Shown here in pieces: positions 24,001-36,000 of a stretch of DNA of 36,653 nt (its first letter is position 1; each line of letters begins with the position of its first letter). This stretch comes from Oceanospirillum sanctuarii. Lineage in GTDB: Bacteria; Pseudomonadota; Gammaproteobacteria; Pseudomonadales; Halomonadaceae. The notes beneath the pieces were generated by a model. It saw nothing but the letters and a program-made list of their open reading frames with translations. It was not told the origin of the DNA and ran no database searches. The translations under genes and the position numbers were made by a program. The stretch is from contig NZ_MTBA01000018.1 of assembly GCF_002150805.1 (NCBI RefSeq), positions 1-36,653 of the forward strand, in the 5' to 3' direction.

Positions 24001-27000
24001 AAGTAAAAGTTGGGGAAGAGTACGTCACAATGGACGTAACTCTGAAGCAGATTGGCTATTACAACCCGAGTGCCCCTGCTGGCCGTGAATTCCGTGAGTT
24101 CTTTATTGAAGGCGTGGATTACGATAATAGCAATGCGGCAATTTGGTCTTTTGTAGATGTGCTGGGTGTATATGGTGAAGCAGGAGCCACTATTGTCGCA
24201 GAGCAGCCTCATCACAATTATAAGGGAGAGGATAAAAAAGGTACGGGCTATAAAACCTTTGGTGAACTGAATGATGTTCAGCGCCAGGCGGTGCTGAATT
24301 ATCTGGGTTATATGCCGCTGTTTGAGTTTGAACACTCAAATGTTGTGCTGCATAAGACACATAATAATGTCGTAACCGAAATCACAGATTACACCCCTGA
24401 TTGGGAAAATAACCCTCTGGGTTATTACCATGTGGATGTCGATGGCTGGAAAGATAAGTACATCTTAATGCCGGAAGGCTCTCAGGCAGATCTACTTAAC
24501 ATTGTATCTGATGAGGGGGGGGCAAAATACCTGACTGATGATGCCAATATGTCAGGTTCAGACACCAGTGGTAGTTGGGTTGACGCTGATGAAAATCCAG
24601 GCGGTGAATGGGTAGGGCGCTATCAGGATTCATCTATTGTTAGCTATAACCAGATGGGCTCTCGTTTTACACAGGATCAGTTGAATGCTCTGGCTTCCGG
24701 TCGACTAGAGGTAACAGGTATGAACCAGTATGGCAATGCCTACTGGGCAGTTACTTACGATGTAGGATCAGGTAGCCGTCAGTATGATATGGCCATTTCT
24801 GCCAGCGATAAGTCGGTCAGTTATGATCCTAGATGGACTTGGTTAGAGCAGACAAAGTCCAAAGAAGATGCACCCATTCAGGCCTCTTTTGTGAGTACTA
24901 CTGCACCTGTTGCGGAATGGTACATTGATGGTAGCCACCAAGGAACGAAGTCTACCCAGTTCACAAATACCATTTATGCTGATAATCAGTATTTCGACAT
25001 CCTTCAGTCTGGTGGCCAATCAACTGAGTCTTGGAATAATACGTCTTCTCTGACATTGAGAGACTCGGAAACGACGACACCTAAATCAGCCGGCAGCTTT
25101 AAGTATTGGACGCCTTGGAAAGAGGTGTATCTGGGTTATGTGAATAGTTACTCATACTCATCATGGGGTTGGTCTGACTATAGAGACAAAATGCCTCGAA
25201 TTGATAAGAGCTATGTTCGCAATCTTGGAGCCAATCACACAGAGGTAGAAACTCGTGCTCGCACCAAAGATGCCCCTACATTGGAGCGGGATGATAAACG
25301 CTACTATGTGCGCTACCGCGATCAAAAATCAGTAACGGTTAAGGAAGCGTTCACCAACTACAACTATGACTGGGAGTCAAAATGGCACAACATTTACGAT
25401 AAGCGTATTCAGCTGGAATACAGTGTTACTTATCAAACCGATGAGATTTTTGATTATCGCCCCGTTTACGCCGAAATTGAGAAAGAGATTCCGGTTCCGG
25501 ATATCGGCTATCAAACAGTCTGGGAAACCCAAAATATAACGGATACCCAGACAGTCACGACGACAAAGGTGGGTGAGCAAACCGTATCTGGCATAGGCGC
25601 AAGCTTCTCGGGTAATTCTATTACTGCTGAAAACATTTTTGTTCAAGCCGGCGGTAAGGCAAATATCAGTGGTGCTATGCAGGCTACTGAAAATCTGTCG
25701 CTGACCAGCAGTGATCATCTTCAGATTAAGGGTGTTACAGTCGCCGGGGCTGACTTTGCCTCGCAATCTCAATTAATTGCTGGCGATAACCTGACGCTGT
25801 CGAGCGGCAATAACTTGCTGCTTTCAGATTCAGCTTATCTGAGTGCTGCGTATATCGATGTTGAATCTAACAACGATATGACTCTTCGTGGCGAGATCGG
25901 TACTGAAGCAAGCGAAGAACGCGCAAATACTTTGTCGGTAACCGCTCGAAGTGGTGGAGACCTCTATCTGGAAGCTGCTGTGCTGGCTGATAGCAAGATT
26001 GACTTGCAGGCTGGCCAGTCAATTAGTCAGGATGGCGGGATTTATGCGAATCTGGATGGCCAGCTGACAACTACCTCGGATACTGGTGTGATCTCGCTGA
26101 CAGCAGGTGGCTATGGTGGCCATATTAAACTGGATGGCTCCGCTCTAACAGCAATGGGAGCTAACAGTAGTATTGCTATCTCCGCTGTTGAGGGGCGCTT
26201 TACCCAGTCGAAAGGTGTGATGACTGCTGAGCAACTGAGTGTTATCGCTGATAATGCGATGACACTGAATACGTCCATTTCTCAAATGAGCCTTGAGCTG
26301 ACGGGTGCGGGTGATATTTCGCTGGTGAATACCGGTGACCTGGTTCTCGATAAGATCCGCTTAGCTGATGGTAGCTTATCTTTAGTTAACTTGGGTGATT
26401 TGACTCTGATTGATGTTCAGGCCCTTGGTACTTCTGATCGTAATGATATTCAGTTGACGACGTTGGAGACCGGTGAGGGTGCATCTGTTCAGATTGATCA
26501 TTTGAGCTCAGTTGAGCGTGGTGATGTCATCATTAATGCCCAGGGCACTGTTAGCAGCATGGCATCCGGAGCTGAAATTCTGGCCGACCAGCTGATCATT
26601 GATGCTATGGCTCCTGTTGTTTTGAATACCAATGTTCAAAATGTTCAGATCCGTACGACCAGTAGTGGTGATGTGACCCTGAATCAGGGTTCTCGAACCC
26701 TGTCTGTATCTGATTCCCGGATTATGGACGGTAGCTTTAATTTGACGGCTGCTAGTGGCGTAGTAATGGATGATCTCAAGCTGTTATCTAACAAAGCAGA
26801 TCGCGATATCTCCGTTAATGCCCAAGGTAATATTACCGTCAATAGTGTTATTGCGGGTATCTATCTCGATGCAGATCAAAGCTACACCGTGAAGAATTCA
26901 AATGGTGAAGATGAGGCTTTAACTTCAGTCAGTTCGGCCGGCATTGTGACCTTGATCTCTTCTGGTTCAGTAACTGAAGGGGCTGCGGATGATGCTGTTG

Positions 27001-30000
27001 ACCTAGTGGCCGGACACCTGATTGTTAGTGCTGAAAAAGGAATCGAAAACCTTGAATTAGCAGTTAACTATCTGACTGCAGAATCCCATCAAGGCGACAT
27101 TCTGTTGTCTGATACTGATGGCCATTTAGAGAGCACGGTGGGAATGCTTGTCCTGAAGGCCCAAACGGCTCTTTCTGGCGGCAATCGTGTTGAAATCACC
27201 GCTGAAAATAACCTTATTGTGACTGAAACTGCGGTTGTTCAGGGTGAGTTTGTTCGTTTGTCAAGTGAGTTGGGTGATATTCAGGCGGCGGCCCCTGTTG
27301 CTGGCGAATCTATTGTGTATACCAAAGGTATCGGATTTAGCGCAGTTGAAGGGACCGTTGACCTGTATCGTTTCTTTAATGCGCCTGTTTCCATGGAATA
27401 CCGAGCAGGTGAAAGGTTTACTTTCGGTGAAGATCATTCTGCACTTCTGCCGGGGGATTTGAGTTCAGACTCCATTATTATCCAATCAGGTGACCTTATC
27501 TCCATTGATGGAACGATTACTGTCCAGGATAAGTTAGAACTCATCTCAGAAAAGAGCGTGAGTGTTTCCGGCGATATCCTCGCTAAAGATGGCGGGATGA
27601 TTGGTGAAGTGATTGTTAGAGCAACCGGTGAATCTACCCTCAAGGTCGGCATTGATACCAATGAGACAGGAGATAAGACAGTCACCGAACAGTCAACCGG
27701 TTATATCAATATCAACACCGACTCTCTCAAGGCGTCTAACTTCGAGTTGAGAGCCAAAGAGGATATTTTTGTTGCTTTACAGGATAACTGGGCACTGTCT
27801 GGATTCATTGGCGGTCTGTCCGGTTATGAAAAAGCTGAGAATGTTACGCTTGAAATTGGCGGTCGTCTGGATGTTACAGGCGGCATTGTCGGTGCTATAC
27901 AGAATATGGGGCTGCAGGCAACGACGATTACTGCTGATGGAGCATCGGTCTTTATTGCCGATGACCTGAAGGTTCAGGCCTCTAATGCGATTCAGCTCAA
28001 TACACTGGTGAATTCAGTGAGTGCTGTTTCTACTAATGCTGGTGCAATCAGCATTAGTGAGGCGACAGATCTTTACGTGAAATCAGTGAGTGCTAAGAGC
28101 GGCCTGATTGATATTGCCGCAGGCGGTCATTTGTGGATTCGTGAGACCTTTAACATTGCCGACGGCAGTGATATTGAACTCAAAGCAGGCCAAAACCTTT
28201 ATGTTGATAAGGTCGAAGCTGCTCAGATTGCAGGAGCAGATAAGAGCGGCGGCACTGTAACGCTGGATGCTAAAGGGGCTATTTATGAGCTGCCGGCTCT
28301 TATCCTTGATGAAAATGGCCTGCCGCTTGAGTCTGACTGGAAGAATTTGGTTAGCAGTACAAGTGGTCTGCAAGACAGTGATTTAGTGGCTTATGACAAT
28401 CTGGATGCTGATGTTTTTGCTTATCGCGTTGTGCTGCAACAGGGTTCTGGTGATGCCAGTTACCAGCTGATGAACTCTGCCGATGACAAGGGGGCAAATA
28501 CACAGATCGAGGTTCGCACGACTACCAGTGGTTCATCCGTTGCTACTGGAACTTCTCAGCAGACTATGACAGGTATTGTTTCCAGTTCAGGCACTCTGGC
28601 ATCTGCTGATGTGGATACTGTTACTGAAGCGGGACAGAACCAGTCTCAGATTGTACAACTGGGTTTTGATACCTCTGTTGATCTGACAGCGGGAAGTACT
28701 CTGAGCCTCACGATCGACGGTGTTGATTACAGTGTTGAGGTTGCCGAAGGTGACACTTGGGTGGCTTTGCTGGATCGTTTTGCAGAGACACTAAAAGCTG
28801 GCGCAGCCGTCCAAAATGCGATTGTTTCCGATGCTCAGATAACGCTTGAAGGCGTTGTTAATCAGGAGTTTTTAGCAGAAGCCTTGATGTTTACCCGAGT
28901 GACAGAGTTCAGCGTTACTGAAGATCTGCTTGTATCCAAAGCTCAGATTCGGTCCGCAGGGACTTCTGTAGCACAGGAGGTCGTGCTGACATTTGCTCAG
29001 CTTTCCAATGCTGCAGATTATCGGGTTGATATCAGTGACGTTATCAGAACAGAGGATGATAGCTTTGTTTCTGCTGCTAACTCATTTATCTATCAATCTG
29101 ATACTGATGCCACTTGGGAAGAAATCCTGGAAGGTATAAAAGCAAAGCTTGTGAGTCATTCCTTATTTGATGAGTCTGGTATTGTCATTGATACGACGAA
29201 TCAAACCTTGACCCTGACAGCGAATGCTGCAAATCAGTCCTTCCGTGTGGATGCGTTTGTTTTACAACAAAATTTGGTGAATAGCTCTACCTATCGAGAG
29301 CCCATTCAACTTGCCGATGAAAATAATAGCCAGATAAACCTGGTTGAGTTTTACAGTACTGCTTCGGCAGATCTGACTTATGGCATCACTCTTGATGGCG
29401 TAGCTTACACCGTTTCTGGTATTGCAAGCTGGACTGAATTAGCTGACGCGCTCAATGCAGATAGTGCGCTTTCTGATGCAGGCTATACCTTTACGGCTAA
29501 TGGTCAGAAGATGTTTGTTGAGAAGGGCGTTAACGAAAGCTTTGATCTTACCGATATCACAGCTGAAGATAACCAGCAAACAGTCATTGCTGATGGATGG
29601 TTGAATAGTAATACCTTTGAGCAGCCTTTGATTGAGGCAACGTCATCCAATGTCCAAACATCGGTTGTAAAACTAACTGATACTTATGGCTCTGACTCAG
29701 TTGTTCAATTGGTGATTGATGGAAATGAATACACATTTAACAGAGGTTCGCTTTCTTTCGCGCAGATGCTGACCAGTTTTGCAGATGCTTTGAATTCTGG
29801 GGTTGTTGATCCAAATACAGGCGATCCTCAATACAATGTTGTCGCTGATACGGCTAATGGCTTGTTGGTGATCTCTGCGGTATCGGACGATACTGCTTTC
29901 AGTATTGACTCAGTTAATGTTTATTCAGCTTCTGCAGCTAATAGCTTGATTAGTACAGAGCCTGGCCAAGATGCCTTCGAATCCTATCAAATCAGACTCC

Positions 30001-33000
30001 ATAGTGGAGAGTCCGTCCTTGTTGACGATGTCTTTACTCTTTCTGTTGAGGGGCGTGAATATCAGGTTGTTGCTGCTGATGGTGATACCAGTGCAGATAT
30101 TATCAGTAAGTTTGTTTCTGAGATTAATTCTGACGCGAACCTGGCTGTAATTGCTGAGATAAATTCTAATAATGCCAGCATTCTGAATCTTACCGCTGCT
30201 GAGAAAAATACGGCTTTCACCTTGGGTGAAATGACAATTGATCGCACTTTGGTCGAGAACTATGCAGACGCCGTCTATAGCCGTCTGACTCAAAATGCAG
30301 GTATAGAGCAGGCTCAGCAAAGTCAGGTGAGCTTCGGTGGTACCGCGTCTGTTGATGTCGCCTACAGTGTAGTGCTTAACAATACAACATACACTGCAGC
30401 CGCTTCTTCAGACTGGAGCACTATCCTGAGTGATCTTAAGGCACAACTTGATGCTTCAGGTGTTGTACTGACTGATGTCTCTGGTAGTAACTTATTGCTT
30501 ACTGCTCAGGAGACGAATAAGCCGTTCAGCGTAAATGCGCAAGCTGAAGTTCTTGATATTGAGTCAGTCCCTCCAATTGACGGGGATTATGTCCTTATCC
30601 TACCGGAACGCAACCCTGGCAATCTTTCGATGGAGGTTACAGGAGCCTTCTCAGTTGTAGCTCTTCCTACGCATGATAATGAGACTATTAAACTGAAAGC
30701 AGGCGATGACTTAGTTATCGTTGAATCTATCAATGTTGGTGGTGGTTCAGTGGAGTTGGAATCTACTGCAGGTGGTATTGCGCTAGGTGGCACTGTTACT
30801 GCTAACACGCTTAGTCTCACCTCGAAGGATAACCTGACTCTGAACAGTGAAGTTAATACTTTGAGCGTGGCAATGCTGGGTGATGGTGATCTGACAGTAA
30901 CTCAGACCGGTGACCTGGTTATCTCCAGCTTGAATATGGCTGGCGGTGATGTACTGCTAAATATTGAAGGTAATGTTGTTATTAATGACTTTACCGGCGA
31001 TCTTGGCCAGTTGACTATCAATGCCACAGGTTCAGTTACTTTCTCTGATAGTTCTGTTGCAGAGATGGCGTCACTGTCCATTAATGCCAATGGCGCTGTA
31101 ACCGGTTCTGTTAATACTGATCTTCTGAGCATCAATACAGTCGGTGCGGTTGACTTGCAGAACACGGATTCTGTTGAAGTGGTTGCTCTGAACAATGGCG
31201 GTGCGGATCTGGCACTGAGTTCCACAGGTGCAATTACTGTAAACACTGAACTAGATCTAAGTAACAGCGCTACCTTGAATCTGTCCTCGACTCTGGGGGC
31301 GATTGTTATGAATCAGGTAATCACCTCTGGGGCCGGTGCAATTACTATTACGGCTGAGGAGGGAATGACCTTCTCTGCTGAGGCTGACCTGAGTTCTGTT
31401 GATGGTGCGGTCACATTAGATGCGGGTTCCGGTGCCTTTACGATGACCACTCAAACCTGGCTTCAGGCTGGAGATGGCCAGATCAGTATTACCGGTGATG
31501 GCGATGTTACTCTCGGTAAGTTGCGTACAGACTTTGAAGGTGATCTCACAATCACCAGTGGCGGTGCTATTTATGATGCCGGCGACAGCCCATCTGATAT
31601 TGGCGCTGTGAATGCAAATCTGGTGCTTCAGGCTGTAGGTGGTATTGGCCACGCTTCTCATCTGGGTGGAACTCTGGAGATCGATGTTGCCAGTTTGGAT
31701 CTGGTGAACAGTGGTTCCGGTGATATCTATCTGGAGAATGTTGGCGATCTCAACATCGTTCAGCTTCAGCAGTTTGCGCAAAATGGTGATCTGGTTCTAA
31801 ACACTCTGGATGGCTCTCTGACCATTGATGGTGCGATTACTGCTCAAAAGGGATCTGTAACCCTTTATGCTGCCGGAGAAACTTCTGGCATTGCTCTAAA
31901 TGCTGATATCCGCACTTCGACATCTGAAGGTGGCAAGGTAAGTCTTACTGCTGAGGGTGAAGACCTTATCCTTAGCGGTGGTATCCGCGTTGATGGTTTA
32001 GGTGGAATTGATATTTCCACGCCTCAGGGTTCAGTTTTGAATAACCAGAACTATCTGTTGAATACTGATTGGCGTTTGTCAGGTGCCTTCTTTGATGAGC
32101 AGCTTGACTGGGCGTTAAGCAACGGTAAGTTCAGTGTTGATACCGCTACAGGTGAGATCCGTACCGCGAATGTTGAGGCTTATCAGGTAGCGAATCATAT
32201 CGGCAATAATCAGGTACTTCGTTCCGCAGATGGTGCTTATATTCAGACCCAGGGGCATCTGACGATTACTGCCAAAAATCAGATTGGTCAGGAAACATCT
32301 GGCTTCTTCTACAGCCCAATGGCAATTGTGGTTGATGCATACAAACTCACTGTATCGAGTACTGAACGTCAAAACATCTCCATTTTGGCTACCGGAGAAG
32401 TGACGGTTGTCAATGATGATCGTTCAACCGGCTCACGTGGTGGCAATACCAATATCAAGGGCCTGAGCGGTTCTCAGAACTTCTCTGCAGCGGTAGATGC
32501 CGGTGGCAACAATATTCTGATCGTTTCTGACAAACTGGAAATTACAGAAGATATCCGCTCAGCGGGTGCAACCGTCACTATCAAGCCTGTGGATACGAAT
32601 ACCAGTATTACACTAGGTGAAACCGATGATGCGGATGTCCAGCTGCAGATTGATAATTCTGAGCTGCAGCATCTATTACCGGGTTTCTCGGCAATTGTTG
32701 TAGGTAGCGACACTGGCAGCCATGTCATCAATATTGGTGATAAGGATATTGAGCAGACTGTTATCGTGAACGATAACCTGATCCTGAAAAATCCAGCTGC
32801 TGGCGGCCATATCAACATCAATCAGGACTTGGTTGCGAAGAATGATGGTTCTATCACGGTATTTGGATCAGGTCACACCACTGACTGGGCGGCGAATGTA
32901 GCTGCCGAAGATAATATTCTGATTAATGACTCGATTAAGATCAGTGGCGATGTCTCTGTAATTGCTGGCGCAAACTACCTGACAGTTGTTGATGGATCAG

Positions 33001-36000
33001 TTTTCTCTGAAGGTCAGATAATTTATCAGGGTTCAGACCTGGCAAATGCAACAGCTAAAGCTACGGTTCATTGGGTTTCGGGTTCTGATATTTTCTTAAC
33101 AGATAGCACGGGAACCTTTGTAGCAGATTCTGAACTGAATATTGATGGATCTGCAAACAGCAGTACTGTGTCACTTGTAGATACGGGCAATTCCGGAAGC
33201 ATTACCTTGGGGCAGGCTAACTCCGGTCATTATCTGGATAGCCAGGATGGAAGTGATGACACGCTTGATCTAAAGGCTAATGGCGGAAATGTTACTGTTA
33301 ACTCGGAGATAGGTCGCAATAATGCCTTGACCGGTTTGACAGTGGATGGTGCCAACAACGTCACCTTCAATATGTCTATGAATGTTGATGGCGATGTTGT
33401 TATTGATGCATCTGGTTCCGTTAACTTTAATGCCAATATGGTCATTAATGGCGACCTGATTGTTCGTGGTGCTGATCGTATCTACTTCCGTGATGACATT
33501 ACTGTAACTTTCGCCAATGGTGGTCACCTGGTTTATCTGCAGGCAGATACCATTGATTTGCCTGTGAACCGTGCTCAATCTATTACTAATGACAACGGAA
33601 CGCTTGTAATTGAGACGAAGACTGCAGGTCGTCAGATTAATCTGGCTTCTCCTGCCAGTGATGGTAATAGCAATGCATTGAATATTACTAACGCAGATCT
33701 CAGAGCTCTGAATCCTGGATTCGAGAAGGTTATTATTGGTACAGAAGCTTCCGATGAAAGCGGCAATCGTACTGGGTTGGCGAAAACGACAACTGGTGAT
33801 GTGCGAATTGGTGCCATCAATGAAGCAGAGTCCTATACCTTCTACGACAAAGTCGAAGTCTACGGTAAGAACATCACAGTAGAGGACTATATCTCCAGCA
33901 GTTATATCCTTAAGTCGAACAATGATCTGTCGTTGATTGCCGAAGGCAATATCACCATAAGAAATGAAGTGGATGTTTTCTCTGAGGTAGTTGGTCAGGA
34001 GAAAACGCTGACTCTGTTCTCAAATAATGGCTCCGTTATTCAGGAAGACACCAATAAATCCCCTGATTCAGAGGTTGTTCGTACCAATACTTTGAATGTC
34101 CAGTCTGCGCAGGGTACTCAACTGCTTTGGACTGAGCTCAATGAGCTTAATGCTATCAATACTGGTGTTGATGGTGATATTCGCATTCACACTCAAGCAA
34201 GCAATCTGTACAACATTACGGGTGATCTGGTTCTGCATCGTGTGGCTCAGACAGATACAGGTGGTAGTGGTGATATCGTCATCAGTACCGAACTGGGCAA
34301 TATCACCCTGTCTGCAGTTGCAAGCACCGCTGTTACTGCCGGACAGGGGGCTGATGCGGGTCAAACGGAAGATACTCTGATTGTTTCCGGTGCAGGTATT
34401 ACTACAGTTGGCAGCGGTAATATCACTCTTGTTGCCTCAACAACAGCTCATGATGCGGGTGCGGATCCTGTAACCCTGAAAACAGCTGATGATGGAAAAA
34501 CGATTACCATTAATGAAGCAGTTACAGGGACTACTGGGACTATCTCTTTGCTAGCGGATGGTCGTGTATCAACGCTTGGAGCCGGTGTTATCAGTGCAAC
34601 TGATAGTGGTTCTATTGCTCTGACCTCAAATGCCGCTGATATTTTGCAAGGGGCTAATGTTTCGTCTAATGGCGGCCATATCAGTTTCAGTGCTGCAACT
34701 CATATCAAGATGGCGGCTGGCACTCTGACGGATGCTAATGCGGGGTCTGTCGAATACCTTGCAGGACAGCATATTGAACTAAGCGCCATCAATGCGGAAA
34801 TGGCAATCACGTTGAAAGCGGGTATTGATGATGCCGTATTGGGTGGTATTCAGGTTGTTTCCGGTTTTGCGGGGAGCGTTAACCTATCAGGCGAAACCGA
34901 TACGGTAACTTTGATCTCTGAGACCGGTATTGGTAACAGCTCTACTGCGCTGAAAACTCAGATTGCAGGCGTTACCGCGACGAATACTAGTAGCGGTGGC
35001 CTTTACCTGGCAGAAAGTACGGATCTGACTGTGCTGACAGACGGGCTTGTACTGTCGGGTTCAGGTGGTGATGCTGTTATCGAGCTCGGTAATGGAAGTC
35101 TGACTTCAGAGGGTTTGATCTCTCTGAAAGGTGATAGTGGCAATCTGCGGATTTCTGCTGTGAATAGCGGTAATACTGCCGATATCACGATTCTAAAAAA
35201 CATAGAAACAACAAACGGTTCTATCAGCCTGTTAGCAGCTGATGCACTAACGCTAGGTACTGGTGCTGATAACCTGCTGATTACTACTTTGAAATCCGGT
35301 GAGACTCTAGACTTGTTGGCTGCTTCAGGTGCACTGACTATGTCAGCTAACGCACAGTTGCGGACTAACGCAGGCCATGCACGTCTGACGGCTCAGACGG
35401 ATCTTGTTCTGGGCTTGGTTGATCTGCGCAGTGATGTTGACCGTAATGCGACTCCGGCAACTCTAAGTGGTCAGGCGAGCTGGGGATCCGCTGCGATCAC
35501 TGCCGTTACCGGCAGTATTACCGATGCTGCTGACAATGGTGACCAGCAAGTTGATCTATTCGCTAATCACATCAGGTTAGAGGCTGGTTCTGCGGTAGGT
35601 GAGGCAATGGATCATCTAGAGACGGAAGCTGTTGATCTGGCGATAAAAGCGGATAATGGCGGTCTTTTCCTAACGGAATCCAGTGTTTTGACCTTGGCTG
35701 CAGTAGATGATCTTCAGGTGAATCGTATTGACCAGGAGGGCAGTTCCTCTTTAAGTCCAGACCCACTTGGTGCTGCACTTGCAGGGCTGACTATTAGTTC
35801 GGGCGACCACAACCTGGTTCTGGTGAATAAAACCGGCGATCTGACCCTTGATCAGGCGATTGATGTAAATGGCAACGGCAATATCCGCTTTGAATCTATG
35901 GCGGGTAACCTGAATCTGAATCAGGCGATCAGCTCTGACTCTGGTCACATATCGCTTCTTGCTGCCGGCAATATCGTGATGGCAGCAACTGCAGATGTGA

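Noticed and set aside
23775-24335. 186-codon minus-strand open frame, the longest of the shadows
   Set aside because: It has low-complexity Ile/Asn/Phe composition typical of antisense to an Asn/Val-rich coding strand, lies fully inside the giant frame and shows no recognisable domain.
9270-26525. R-G-D tripeptides at 9270-9278 and 26517-26525 (integrin-binding motif)
   Set aside because: A few RGD tripeptides are expected by chance in 12,000 residues rich in Gly and Asp; neither has an exposed-loop context that I can demonstrate.
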